Source: Paenibacillus sp. FSL H7-0737
Lineage (GTDB): Bacteria; Bacillota; Bacilli; Paenibacillales; Paenibacillaceae
Reading direction: 5' to 3'
Assembly (NCBI RefSeq): GCF_000758545.1
Contig: NZ_CP009279.1
Location: 3,844,001-3,908,000 of the forward strand
DNA length: 64,000 bases
The notes beneath the pieces are model-generated. The model saw nothing but the letters and a program-made list of their open reading frames with translations, was not told the origin of the DNA and did no database searches. Position numbers and translations under genes: made by a program. Positions 8,162 through 17,033 of the stretch are shown here, piece after piece (position 1 is the stretch's first letter; the number at the start of each line of letters is the position of its first letter).

Positions 8162-10468
8162 TTACAAATCAGGATGCTCATGTTTCGCTTTCAGACGATT
8201 CCAGCGACGTTCCACTTCTGCCTCGAAGCTGCGTAAAGCCGGCTCATTCTCAGGCTTCAGTAAATGACGGGTTTTGCCCATTGTCTTCAACCAAGCGGAG
8301 AGCTCAACGCGTTTGCCCTTATCCTCTGGATTGTACGTAATATTCGTAGAACCATGCTCCACTTCATATAGAGGGAAGAAGCAAGATTCAACAGCCAGCG
8401 AAACGATGTTGGTACCCTCTTTATCCTCAGACATCCAGTTCAGTGGGCATGCGATCAGGATTTTACCGTACACAAGTCCTTCGTTCTGAGCGTACCATTG
8501 TGCTTTTGCCGCTTTCTTCACAAGATCCTGCGGGTAAGCTTCGGAACCTGTGAAGACATATGGAATGTTAGTAGCTGCCATGATTTGCGCAGTATCCTTA
8601 TGCTGTGTAACTTTACCTTGCTGATTCTTACCAATGCTTGATGTAGATGTACGGTGACCCAGTGGTGTGGAATAGGACTGCTGTGCACCTGTGTTCATGT
8701 AACCTTCGTTATCGTACTCTACGATAATCATTTTGTGACCGCGTAGTGCAGCTCCAATTGCAGGTCCCATTCCGATGTCCATACCACCATCACCAGTTAC
8801 CATTACAAATGTGAAGTCGTCTTGAAGCCCAAGTCCGTCCAATTCACCACGGCGTTTGCGTTCCCAGAACATTTCTACGACACCGGATAAGGTAGCTGCA
8901 CCATTTTGGAACAGGTTATGAATAAACGTAGATTTATGAGAAGAATATGGATAGCCCGTAGTTGTTACCATCGCACAACCCGTGTGATAAAGCGCTACGA
9001 TATCCCCTTCAATGCCTTTGAAGAACGTCTCCAGTCCTGAGAAAATTCCACAGCCTGGACAAGCGCCATGACCTGGTGCAAGCCGTTTAGGTTTCTTCGT
9101 CAAGCTGCGCAGTGGGGGTATCCGCACACTTAGTTTCCCTGTTGCTTCATCCTGTTTAACCGTAATTAATCCTGTCTTCAGCGAATCAAAGTCCATCGGC
9201 TTCAATAAACGCTCTGGCGCTTTGTCCGGTGCACCTGGATTGTGACCATAGTAGTCAAATGGAACATCAACACGGTCTGCAGCAACGGCGTCCAAAGCTA
9301 ATTGGAAGAATGCATGACCATCTTCTGCGTAGAAGTCCTTACCGCCCAACCCGTAAATACGGCTAATTACCTTTGTAGTAGTGTTACCATAGGTGAACAA
9401 GGCTGCCTTGATCTCATTTACCATATTACCGCCGTGACCACCAACCGAATCTGCACGGTCGCCTACAGTGATTGCCTTAACATTCTTCAGTACTTCAGCC
9501 ATTTGCTTCTGCGGGAAAGGACGAATCATATTCGGCGAAATTGCACCTGCTTTGATCCCTTGCAAACGAAGCTGATCTACAACATCTTTAATGATCTCTG
9601 ACGCAGAGTTCATCAAGAATACGGCTACTTCCGCATCTTCCATCCGATACTCTTCGATCATTGGATAGTGGCGTCCAGTCATTTCAGCGAATTCCTTAGC
9701 AATTTCTTCGAAGACTTCACCCGCATTATACATCGCTACCGACTGCTGATAACGGTTGTTGATATAATCAGGTTCGTTCATGTAAGGACCTACGGTAACT
9801 GGATTATTGCGGTCTAGTGTATCTGTGAAGCCTACCGGTGGTTGTGGGCCAACGAATTTATGAACATCCTCACGGTGAGTAAATGCCTGTACGCGACGTT
9901 TCTGGTGAGAAGTAAAATACCCATCTGATGCTACCATTACTGGAAGACGCACTTTTGCGTGCTCAGCAAGCTTAAGTGCCATCAGATTCATATCATAAAC
10001 GGATTGTGGATCACGGCACATCAGAATCGGCCAGCCCGTATTAAGCGCAAAATACAAATCAGAATGGTCACCATGAATATTAAGCGGACCGGAAATCGAG
10101 CGGCAGATCAAATTCATTACCATAGGCATCCGTGTACCAGCTTGTACCGGCAATTGCTCTAGCATGAACATATAACCTTGAGCACTGGTAGCATTAAATA
10201 CACGTCCACCAGCCGTCGAAGCTCCATAACAGATTCCTGCAGAACTGTGTTCGCCATCTGATGGAATAAGCATAATATCATGCTGACCGTTCGCTTTCAT
10301 GGTATCAAGAAATTGAGCGACTTCTGTCGATGGGGAGATCGGAAAATAACCCATGACGTGATAATTTATTTGATGGGCAGCATAAGCCGCCATTTCATTA
10401 CCGGATTCATATAGGAATTTCTGCTCTACCTTCGTTGAGCCTACTTCTTTTTCATAATCAATAGCCAC
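8162..10468 (-). CDS. 2-oxoacid:ferredoxin oxidoreductase, fused alpha-beta subunit
   Basis: 768 residues. The first 380 or so form the alpha (PFOR domain I and II) part, with FPISPSTEVAQFL near residue 42. The rest is the TPP-binding beta part, with CPGC near 468 and GDGGMDIGMG followed by EYDNEGYMNTG, the thiamine diphosphate motif. Further cysteines (HTGCAM, ACPLNW) fit the beta-subunit iron-sulfur ligands. The reaction would be CoA-dependent oxidative decarboxylation of pyruvate or another 2-oxoacid with ferredoxin as acceptor; the substrate is not decided by sequence. GTG at 10468 follows AAGGTGG at seven bases. It lies 25 bases behind the gamma-delta gene, so both are one operon. Confidence 0.85.
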   Translation of the reverse strand: MAIDYEKEVGSTKVEQKFLYESGNEMAAYAAHQINYHVMGYFPISPSTEVAQFLDTMKANGQHDIMLIPSDGEHSSAGICYGASTAGGRVFNATSAQGYMFMLEQLPVQAGTRMPMVMNLICRSISGPLNIHGDHSDLYFALNTGWPILMCRDPQSVYDMNLMALKLAEHAKVRLPVMVASDGYFTSHQKRRVQAFTHREDVHKFVGPQPPVGFTDTLDRNNPVTVGPYMNEPDYINNRYQQSVAMYNAGEVFEEIAKEFAEMTGRHYPMIEEYRMEDAEVAVFLMNSASEIIKDVVDQLRLQGIKAGAISPNMIRPFPQKQMAEVLKNVKAITVGDRADSVGGHGGNMVNEIKAALFTYGNTTTKVISRIYGLGGKDFYAEDGHAFFQLALDAVAADRVDVPFDYYGHNPGAPDKAPERLLKPMDFDSLKTGLITVKQDEATGKLSVRIPPLRSLTKKPKRLAPGHGACPGCGIFSGLETFFKGIEGDIVALYHTGCAMVTTTGYPYSSHKSTFIHNLFQNGAATLSGVVEMFWERKRRGELDGLGLQDDFTFVMVTGDGGMDIGMGPAIGAALRGHKMIIVEYDNEGYMNTGAQQSYSTPLGHRTSTSSIGKNQQGKVTQHKDTAQIMAATNIPYVFTGSEAYPQDLVKKAAKAQWYAQNEGLVYGKILIACPLNWMSEDKEGTNIVSLAVESCFFPLYEVEHGSTNITYNPEDKGKRVELSAWLKTMGKTRHLLKPENEPALRSFEAEVERRWNRLKAKHEHPDL

Positions 10469-10493
10469 GTGTATTCCACCTTTCCTCCGTTAA

Positions 10494-11504
10494 TTAACCC
10501 TCAGTAACAAGATCAAAAATATGCCGGACTGTATGGCTCTCAGCGTAGCCATCTTCCTCGCGTTCGCCAGACAAAGCCGTTGTAGGACAAGCTTCTACGC
10601 ATTTTAAACAGCCTTTGCAGTATTGATAATCAATGCCTTGCAGGAACATTTGCGGACGTCCCTTCTTATCAGGCTGCTCATCCCAAACAAAACATAAATC
10701 AGGACATACCGTATCGCACTGCGCACAATGAATACAATCCTCTAATTTAAAATGAGGCAATAAACCGGATCTTGAAATGCTAAGATTCTTTAAAAAGCTG
10801 CTGCCAGGATTCGTAATGGTACCACCAATAGGCTGAGTTTCATAACCTAAGGCCGAAATATCAGACCGAACGAACTCAGGCATAATCGCACCTTCAGGCA
10901 AAGGGAAATGCATGAAAGTAACTTCATTAAATCCACGTTCGAAAGTAGTTAGTGCGGATTGAACAGCCTGCGGATATTTTTTGCCAAGTGATTTCTCGAT
11001 AACCCCCTTCATAATTTCAGGATCCAAGAAATCACACATCCGAAACAACGCACCTAACATTGCCATGTTTACGCGGTTCTTCTCATCTAATGCGATTGAT
11101 GTAGCATCAACAACTGCTATAGTTCCTGCCATCATGTTCAGGGAGGACTTCAATTCCTCTGGCGACTTAGCCGAGTTCACTAGCACCGTGCTATGATCAT
11201 AAATTCCGCTAGTCACGTTGACGGTCTTTGCCAACGCTTCATGGAATATGCCTACGACGTGAGGTCGTTCTACCGGCGAAGTGTCACGAATATGTGTGTT
11301 CAAATCACAAAAACGGATATGTGCCTTTACCGCTGATCCCTTTTTCTCAGAACCATAGGATGAAAAGCTCACTCCATTCATTCCAGCACCGACAACGCCT
11401 GCTTCTGCAAGCATTTTACCAGCTAAGTTCGCGCCTAGCCCTCCAATTGATTCCAGACGAATCTCAAAAAATCCGAGTTCGTTCACTTTTGGTAACTGTA
11501 CCAC
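10494..11504 (-). CDS. 2-oxoacid:ferredoxin oxidoreductase, fused gamma-delta subunit
   Basis: About 336 residues. The N-terminal part is the POR gamma domain (SIGGLGANLAGKMLAEAG), and the last 80 residues carry two [4Fe-4S] motifs, CIHCAQCDTVCP and CKGCLKCVEACP, as in the delta ferredoxin subunit. It passes electrons from the alpha-beta subunit to ferredoxin. The open frame extends to a TTG at 11558 but nothing like a ribosome binding site precedes it. GTG at 11504 is eight bases after AAAGGGG; the ATG at 11510 is only two bases from it, so 11504 is preferred. First gene of a two-gene operon. Confidence 0.83.
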   Translation of the reverse strand: MVQLPKVNELGFFEIRLESIGGLGANLAGKMLAEAGVVGAGMNGVSFSSYGSEKKGSAVKAHIRFCDLNTHIRDTSPVERPHVVGIFHEALAKTVNVTSGIYDHSTVLVNSAKSPEELKSSLNMMAGTIAVVDATSIALDEKNRVNMAMLGALFRMCDFLDPEIMKGVIEKSLGKKYPQAVQSALTTFERGFNEVTFMHFPLPEGAIMPEFVRSDISALGYETQPIGGTITNPGSSFLKNLSISRSGLLPHFKLEDCIHCAQCDTVCPDLCFVWDEQPDKKGRPQMFLQGIDYQYCKGCLKCVEACPTTALSGEREEDGYAESHTVRHIFDLVTEG

Positions 11505-11826
11505 CGACATAGCCCCTTTCAGAATGTCATCCGTATAATATCCTTTTGACTTTTTCAACGATTGTATCTTGATTTTGCAAGTCGCGAAGTGACAAATCTT
11601 GCATTTTCCATGTGTTACCTAAGCTTATTTAGCTACTTTTATTTAGCAATAAAATTAAAAATTAAGATGTTAAATTCATCACATTCTTCATGATAAATAT
11701 CACACTCCAGTGAAAAGTCACGCCTCTTCATAAAAATGTGTGTTATTTTTACTTTTCAACTAGTCCGTTTCAGGATAAACTGATGCTTGGTGTAATTTTT
11801 CGAAGACAGCTTAGGAGGCATTAATT
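11505..11826. other. Divergent intergenic region, AT-rich
   Basis: Carries the start regions of the oxidoreductase operon (minus) and the permease (plus). Apart from one FNR/CRP-like dyad, annotated separately, no gene or strong hairpin was seen. Confidence 0.5.
11689..11704 (-). promoter_or_regulatory. FNR/CRP-like dyad upstream of the oxidoreductase operon
   Basis: On the minus strand the site reads TGTGATATTTATCATG, close to the TGTGA-N6-TCACA consensus of Fnr-type regulators but with an imperfect right half. An oxygen-labile POR enzyme would be a sensible target. It lies about 185 bases before the chosen start; a promoter was not clearly found. Confidence 0.3.
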
Positions 11827-13170
11827 GTGAAGTCAAACGAAGCATCATTACAGAAGAAATTGCTTCCTCGGCATATCAGCTTTATGGCGATGGGCGGAGT
11901 AATCGGTACTGGGATTTTTAAAGGAAGTTCTGAGACCATAAGCATTGCCGGACCTGCGGTAATTCTTACTTATGTATTAGCAGGCCTGCTACTCTTAGTG
12001 GTCATGGGGGCAATAGCCGAAATGGCTACGGTGTACCCGAATAGGAATATGAAGGACTTCATCCGTGAGGCTTTTGGAGAACGACTCTCCTTTATCGTGG
12101 GCTGGTTATATTGCTTCATGTGGTTGACCGTTTGTGTAATTGAAGTGCTGGCAGCGGGCAGCTTCTTGCAATACTGGTTACCGGATGTTCCTTTATGGCT
12201 GCTTAGTCTTGCAAGTGGAGCTCTAATTATCGGCATCAACATGATGAGTGTAGGTGGTTATGGAGAAACGGAGTTTTGGTTAGCCGGGATCAAAATCGCA
12301 ATGATCATCATCTTCATTATCTTAGGAAGCTCATTAATTTTTGGACTGTTGCCTATGTCTGAGGCTACGCCTTACTTACACAACTTTACAGACTATGGTG
12401 GATTTCTCCCGAGAGGCTGGGCCCCCATTTTCTCTGCCCTTCTTGTCGTCATGTTCTCCTACGGTGGGTCAGAGTTGATTGGGCTAACCTTGACGGAGAC
12501 ACAGGATGCAGAGAAGGTCTTACCTAAGGTTGTCAAAAGCTTCATTCTGCGCGTTATTCTGTTCTATACCTTACCGATCCTAATCATCTGTGGATTAATA
12601 CCCTGGAATCAACTGAATGAGCATACAAGCCCGTTTGTTCAGGTATTAGCCGCAACAGGACTTAAGGGTGCCGATCACATCATGAACTTTATTCTGATTA
12701 CAGCGGTGCTCTCTGCTGCCAATTCTGGTATTTATGGCGCCACTCGGATGCTGCATTCTATGGCGTCACAGGGCGAAGCACCACGCAGCTTGGCAAAAAC
12801 CTCTGCAAAAGGTGTACCCATCAACAGTCTGAAGCTCTGTGCCGTTGTTCTTGTTATTGGTTCCTTGTTAGCGTACTTCGCCCAGGATGGATTGTTCCGT
12901 TTGCTAATGGCTGTTCCAGGCTTTGTGGTTATTCTCGTATGGATCAGCATTTGTATGTCACAACTTAAACTGAGAAAATCCTATCCGAAAGAACCAACCT
13001 TTAAGGTATGGGGATTTCCTTATATAACCGTTGTTACACTGGTTTGTTTAACTGTTATCGCGGTTTCTTTTCTCTTCGATGTTCAGAACCGTATCAGTAT
13101 AGGAACATGCCTAGCAGTTCTGTTGATGCTTACGATTTGGTCGTTCTTAAAATTCAAGAAAAAGAATTAA
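11827..13170 (+). CDS. Amino acid permease (APC superfamily, AAT/GABA permease type)
   Basis: 447 residues with about twelve transmembrane helices. The N-terminus carries LPRHISFMAMGGVIGTGIFKGS, the conserved helix-1 substrate-binding text of amino acid/polyamine/organocation carriers, and FSYGGSELIGLTLTETQD mid-protein is the typical GxE signature of the AAT family. It imports an amino acid with protons; which one is not readable. GTG at 11827 is eight bases after AGGAGG. Monocistronic, ended by the hairpin at 13194-13252. Confidence 0.85.
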   Translation: MKSNEASLQKKLLPRHISFMAMGGVIGTGIFKGSSETISIAGPAVILTYVLAGLLLLVVMGAIAEMATVYPNRNMKDFIREAFGERLSFIVGWLYCFMWLTVCVIEVLAAGSFLQYWLPDVPLWLLSLASGALIIGINMMSVGGYGETEFWLAGIKIAMIIIFIILGSSLIFGLLPMSEATPYLHNFTDYGGFLPRGWAPIFSALLVVMFSYGGSELIGLTLTETQDAEKVLPKVVKSFILRVILFYTLPILIICGLIPWNQLNEHTSPFVQVLAATGLKGADHIMNFILITAVLSAANSGIYGATRMLHSMASQGEAPRSLAKTSAKGVPINSLKLCAVVLVIGSLLAYFAQDGLFRLLMAVPGFVVILVWISICMSQLKLRKSYPKEPTFKVWGFPYITVVTLVCLTVIAVSFLFDVQNRISIGTCLAVLLMLTIWSFLKFKKKN

Positions 13171-13193
13171 AGGTTCTAGCTCGGACCCATGTA

Positions 13194-13252
13194 TCAAAAA
13201 GAGGTGTATCCCTTGTTCTTCACATTCGTGAAGAGAGGGATACGCCTCTTTT
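13194..13252. terminator. Terminator hairpin, copy 1 of a duplicated element
   Basis: Arms AAAAGAGGTGTATCCCT and AGGGATACGCCTCTTTT around a loop that itself pairs (TTCTTCAC / GTGAAGA). It ends the permease gene. A nearly identical hairpin, including the following AATTxTTGCCxxTCAAAAC text, occurs at 14084-14160. Confidence 0.85.
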
Positions 13253-13264
13253 AATTGTTGCCGT

Positions 13265-13360
13265 TCAAAACGTGCTCGCAGCCACCACCATGAGCGGCCA
13301 ACTTCTTCGCCGTCTTTGGTTATGAATCCATCGGACTTTTTCGTTTTGACAAAAAACAAA
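13265..13360 (-). pseudogene. Remnant of a second DUF6273 gene
   Basis: The minus strand encodes KDGEEVGRSWWWLR, matching KDGEEVGCSWWWLR of the complete gene at 14170-14859, but almost everything on either side of this motif is missing. The flanks match too: on one side the hairpin and its tail, on the other a GCGGGA-type terminator like that before the complete gene. It is an internally deleted copy. Confidence 0.7.
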
Positions 13361-13398
13361 AAAACGCAGGAACATCACTCTCCCGCGCTTTTTTTTGT
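13351..13398. terminator. Hairpin flanking the DUF6273 remnant
   Basis: CGCAGG and CCCGCG arms with loop AACATCACTCT between an A-rich and a T-rich run. It matches the hairpin at 14890-14928 (same loop text ATCACTCT). Confidence 0.6.
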
Positions 13399-13487
13399 AT
13401 ATTCGTTTATCTAACACTAATCATGACTCCTTTACATACAATGTCTCGTGACAAATGACTATTGTAATTAATAATGGAGGGAACAGA

Positions 13488-13943
13488 ATGTCTATGTATA
13501 ATAATTCTACTATGATTTATCCCAATAGGATGAGGAATACAACTGTTGACGATAGAGAAATGGTGATGCCTCATCCTGTCGTAGTGGAGGCAAGACAAAT
13601 TGCTTTGAATCAAATTTTAGTTACTTACGATCAACCTGCGGATTTAGCATCTGCAACAAATATTTCGAATTATTGGATAAGAAGTAATATGCCAAATCCA
13701 AATGACATAGCTAGTGTAGGAATGGGAGAGGCCCTTACTAGAGAGAATACAATTCGTGCTGATAAGGGTATGATAGCTGCAATTGATAATTCAAAAATGA
13801 GATTTGTTATGACCTTCAATACAAATGCTACTATGGGTGTTCTGTATATCTTGCTCCCTTGTTTTGTTAATTTAGAGGGGAGATCAGGGTACACAGGGGC
13901 AAACTGGGGGCCGTTTAGTAGAAATATGTTTATCGGACTGTAG
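13488..13943 (+). CDS. Small Ig-like-fold protein, function unknown
   Basis: 151 residues, no signal peptide. After a Met/Asn-rich N-terminus, residues from about 32 on read ARQIALNQILVTYDQPADL then ATNISNYWIRSN, the strand text of bacterial Ig-like domains that describe boundary or surface modules. No catalytic motif seen. ATG at 13488 is six bases after GGAGGG; the ATG at 13455 would put that ribosome binding site inside the gene. It is AT-rich and sits between the DUF6273 remnant and the complete DUF6273 gene, which marks this as a rearranged patch. Confidence 0.6.
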   Translation: MSMYNNSTMIYPNRMRNTTVDDREMVMPHPVVVEARQIALNQILVTYDQPADLASATNISNYWIRSNMPNPNDIASVGMGEALTRENTIRADKGMIAAIDNSKMRFVMTFNTNATMGVLYILLPCFVNLEGRSGYTGANWGPFSRNMFIGL

Positions 13944-14083
13944 TTATAATAATGGGATGTGTAATTTTGCAGGCACCAAGAAGTCGATCTTTGGAAATCG
14001 AGAATCTCTTTTTAAATTGCAAGCTTTAGATGTTTAAATAATTGAGATACAAGATCTTCCAGTGTGTATTAATAATACTTAAT

Positions 14084-14145
14084 AAAAAGAGGTGTATCCC
14101 TTGTTCTTCACATTAGCGAAGAGAGGGACACGCCTCTTTTTAATT
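14084..14145. terminator. Terminator hairpin, copy 2 of a duplicated element
   Basis: AAAAAGAGGTGTATCCCT pairs with AGGGACACGCCTCTTTTT. It can end both the plus-strand Ig-like gene and the minus-strand DUF6273 gene. It is a near copy of the hairpin at 13194-13252. Confidence 0.85.
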
Positions 14146-14169
14146 ATTGCCACTCAAAACCGATTGTCT

Positions 14170-14859
14170 TTATCGTGGAAGATTAATTACCATAGCGGGA
14201 CGGACGCCGTCACGGGCTACACTGACATTCGCATAGCTGCGAATACTGTAACTCGGTCCGACAAAAAACGCACGTGAAGGTTTGTTTCCCTGTGTTCGCA
14301 GCCACCACCAAGAGCAGCCAACTTCTTCGCCGTCTTTGATTATATAGTTATCTTTATCCGTTTTATCATATACGTATAAGCTGCATCCATCATACTTTTT
14401 CATTTTAGCAAATTCCGTGCCAACCGCACGCCGTAGTTCTTTGCCGTGTACCTCTGAGAATGCCTTTATTTCATCAACGCTAAGCAAAAAAACATTGTCC
14501 TCTGTATCTGGGGTACCCTCTCCGTTATCTGAGCAACGGGTCGTCTTTATTAATTCCTTCTCGGCAGCATTGAATGCACTGTTATAGAATTCATCGTTCA
14601 GCCACTCACGCAAATCACAGTCGTACCACGTAATATCCACGCAATCACGCCATTTAATATCTGCGCTCTTGCCGTGATACCTCTTGCATTCCAAAATGTC
14701 CTCGCTCAAAACGAACAGTCCGCTACCTGAGTTATGGAGAACACGCCATTCAATCGGCAGCGCTTTACCATCCTTCGATTGTGAATACGTGCCGAAAGTA
14801 ATGATTTCACCTGGCTTAACGTTCCTGTTCGGCGCTAAAGCAAGCTTCCCCTTTTCCAT
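14170..14859 (-). CDS. DUF6273 domain protein
   Basis: 229 residues. It begins with the family text GEIITFGTYSQ and PIEWRVL, continues with CDLREWLNDEFYNSAF, and ends with SWWWLR and DGVRPAMVINLPR. These are the conserved blocks of DUF6273, a domain common in Firmicutes surface and accessory proteins. Its C-terminal WWLR...GVRPA layout recalls C-type-lectin-like folds, which is inference. No signal peptide is seen. ATG at 14859 is eight bases after AAGGAGGAGA; longer starts are not supported. Flanked on both sides by terminators, with a deleted second copy 800 bases away. Confidence 0.75.
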   Translation of the reverse strand: MEKGKLALAPNRNVKPGEIITFGTYSQSKDGKALPIEWRVLHNSGSGLFVLSEDILECKRYHGKSADIKWRDCVDITWYDCDLREWLNDEFYNSAFNAAEKELIKTTRCSDNGEGTPDTEDNVFLLSVDEIKAFSEVHGKELRRAVGTEFAKMKKYDGCSLYVYDKTDKDNYIIKDGEEVGCSWWWLRTQGNKPSRAFFVGPSYSIRSYANVSVARDGVRPAMVINLPR

Positions 14860-14889
14860 TAAGTTCTCCTCCTTATTTACAAGCCTCCG

Positions 14890-14928
14890 AAAAAACAAAA
14901 AAACGCGGGTATATCACTCTCCCGCGTT
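14890..14928 (-). terminator. Terminator of the NAD salvage operon
   Basis: AACGCGGG / CCCGCGTT hairpin, T-rich on the minus strand, placed just after the pncB stop codon. Confidence 0.8.
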
Positions 14929-14959
14929 AACACTGTTGACAGAATTAATCCTGCAAAAT

Positions 14960-16411
14960 CTATTCAATATCCGGTCGTATATGCTCAGCGATTAACTGCT
15001 GCTTGCTAGTCCAGACCTTTTCACTTAAATTCACCCGATATACTTCGGGATTCAGCTTACGTTGATACTCCGGCCAGAATAGGTCCTTTTGCTCCCGATG
15101 ATAACGGCGAACCTCATTCAAATCCGGCAAAGTATACACTTGAAATCCGTTAACGTATATCGGTTCTAGCATAGGCAATGCCTCATAACGCTCGACATAC
15201 TTATGCATGTATGGATGCAGCGGATTAAACAGCTTCAACCGCGCACCGTTACGTGGAGCTTCCTCTTCTGGAAAGCAGATATAATCCGCAAGCGCTTTGC
15301 CATTTTTACCGATGATCCGGAATACGTCCTTCTTGCCAGGCGTGGATACTTTTTCAGGATTGGAGGAAATCTTGATCGTCGGGATCATTTCTCCAGTAGC
15401 GGATTCAATTTCCACCAGCTTGTAGACGCCACCCAGAGAGGGTTGGTCAGAGGCGGTGATTAGTTGTGTACCCACACCCCAAGTATCAATTGCTGCGCCT
15501 TGCAGCTTCAGATCCATGATCGTGTTCTCATCCAAATCGTTGGAAGCGACTATCTTCACATAATCCAGGCCAGCATCATCCAACATCTTACGCGCTTGAC
15601 GAGATAGATAAGCCAAGTCACCGCTATCCAAACGGATACCGACCATTTTTTTACCTTGTGCCTCAAGCTTCTTGGCTGTATTGATTGCATTAGGCACCCC
15701 ACTACGGAGTGTATCGAAGGTGTCGACCAATAGCGTAACTTCGTCCGGCATCACCTTAGCATAGGCATCAAAAGCCTCCTGCTCGCTGCCAAAGCTCTGA
15801 ACCCAGGAATGTGCATGTGTTCCCTTGGTCGGAATACTAAACATTTTGCCTGCGAGCATGTTAGAAGTAGCATCAAAGCCGCCAATATAGGCTGCTCTAG
15901 CCCCCCACACCGCTGCATCTGCTTCTTGCGCACGCCGGGTACCAAACTCCAGCAAGATGTCATTCGGAGCCACCTGCTTAATTCGTGAAGCCTTAGTAGC
16001 GATCAACGTCTGGTAGTTCATGAAGTTCAGAATGGCTGTCTCCACCAGCTGAGCCTCCATAATTGTCCCTTCCACACGGATTAATGGCTCATCTGGAAAA
16101 ATCAAAGCGCCTTCTTTCATCGAATGAACGGTTCCCTGAAAATGAAACTGCAACAGTTCCTCCAAAAAAGCGGGAGCATAGTTTTCTTCTTGCTCAGACA
16201 AATAACGGATATCATCTTCGGTAAACCGCAAGCCGCCGATATAACCAACAATACGCTCTAAACCTGCGAACACAGCATAGCCGTTACCGAAAGGTAGCTT
16301 CCGGAAATAAGCCTCAAATACAGCCTTCCGTTTATGAGTTCCATTCACCCAGTGAGCGTACATCATATTGATCTGATATTTATCAGTATGTAGCGCAAGT
16401 TCTCTTCTCAA
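14960..16411 (-). CDS. pncB: Nicotinate phosphoribosyltransferase
   Basis: 483 residues. It makes nicotinate mononucleotide from nicotinate and PRPP in the Preiss-Handler NAD salvage route. Visible blocks are DKYQINMMYAHW at the N-terminus, EFGTRRAQ near residue 155, GTHAHSWVQSF with the phosphorylated His context, and IRLDSGDLAYLS. The start is TTG at 16411 after GGAG at eight bases. Last gene of the operon with pncA and the Nudix gene, which supply and probably sense the same pathway. Confidence 0.92.
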   Translation of the reverse strand: MRRELALHTDKYQINMMYAHWVNGTHKRKAVFEAYFRKLPFGNGYAVFAGLERIVGYIGGLRFTEDDIRYLSEQEENYAPAFLEELLQFHFQGTVHSMKEGALIFPDEPLIRVEGTIMEAQLVETAILNFMNYQTLIATKASRIKQVAPNDILLEFGTRRAQEADAAVWGARAAYIGGFDATSNMLAGKMFSIPTKGTHAHSWVQSFGSEQEAFDAYAKVMPDEVTLLVDTFDTLRSGVPNAINTAKKLEAQGKKMVGIRLDSGDLAYLSRQARKMLDDAGLDYVKIVASNDLDENTIMDLKLQGAAIDTWGVGTQLITASDQPSLGGVYKLVEIESATGEMIPTIKISSNPEKVSTPGKKDVFRIIGKNGKALADYICFPEEEAPRNGARLKLFNPLHPYMHKYVERYEALPMLEPIYVNGFQVYTLPDLNEVRRYHREQKDLFWPEYQRKLNPEVYRVNLSEKVWTSKQQLIAEHIRPDIE

Positions 16412-16463
16412 GTCCTCATCTCCTAATATCTACGCTGCTATATGTGTATGTTCTGTTCTAGTA

Positions 16464-17003
16464 TTATGCCTTAACAACGTCTGCTCCTAAACTTCCCCGG
16501 AAATGTTCTAACGCCCAAGTATGTCCATTTGGATTAAAGCTGGCAACTGCATCTTCGTGCACAATAATTGCAAACCCTTTGTTATATGCATCCACTGCTG
16601 TGTGCAATACACAAATATCGGTGCAGACCCCAATTAAATGAAGTTCAGTAATGCCACGCTCCCGCAGCTTTATTTCCAGATCAGTTCCACTAAAAGCGCT
16701 ATAACGCGTTTTGTCCATCCAATAGATGGAATCGCGGTTGTGTTCATACACAGATTTCAAACCTCCGAACAACTCACGTCCTTCACTCCCGCTTATATTA
16801 TGAGGAGGAAAAAGTTTACTCTCCGGATGGTAAGGGTCATTCTCTTCATGTAAATCCACGGCCATAACGACATAATCGCCACTTTGGACAAACTCCGACG
16901 TTAATTGGCTGATTCTAGGCTCGATATCTACGGCTGGCTGACCAACCGGCAGATTTCCGTTAACAAAATCATTCGTAAAGTCGATCACTATTAGTGCTTT
17001 CAT
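16464..17003 (-). CDS. pncA: Nicotinamidase (isochorismatase family)
   Basis: 179 residues. It hydrolyses nicotinamide to nicotinate, the substrate of the next gene. The catalytic triad is seen as D8, K98 (DKTRYSAF) and C131 (GVCTDICVLHT), and metal ligands fit D50, H52 and H68. ATG at 17003 follows GGAGAGGGG. It is 52 bases before pncB and 30 bases after the Nudix gene. Confidence 0.9.
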   Translation of the reverse strand: MKALIVIDFTNDFVNGNLPVGQPAVDIEPRISQLTSEFVQSGDYVVMAVDLHEENDPYHPESKLFPPHNISGSEGRELFGGLKSVYEHNRDSIYWMDKTRYSAFSGTDLEIKLRERGITELHLIGVCTDICVLHTAVDAYNKGFAIIVHEDAVASFNPNGHTWALEHFRGSLGADVVKA

Positions 17004-17033
17004 GAGATTAATCCCCTCTCCTGATTTAAGCCA

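Noticed and set aside
11505-11558. Longer start (TTG at 11558) for the POR gamma-delta gene
   Set aside because: No ribosome binding site, and the family N-terminus begins near MVQLPKVNELGFF.
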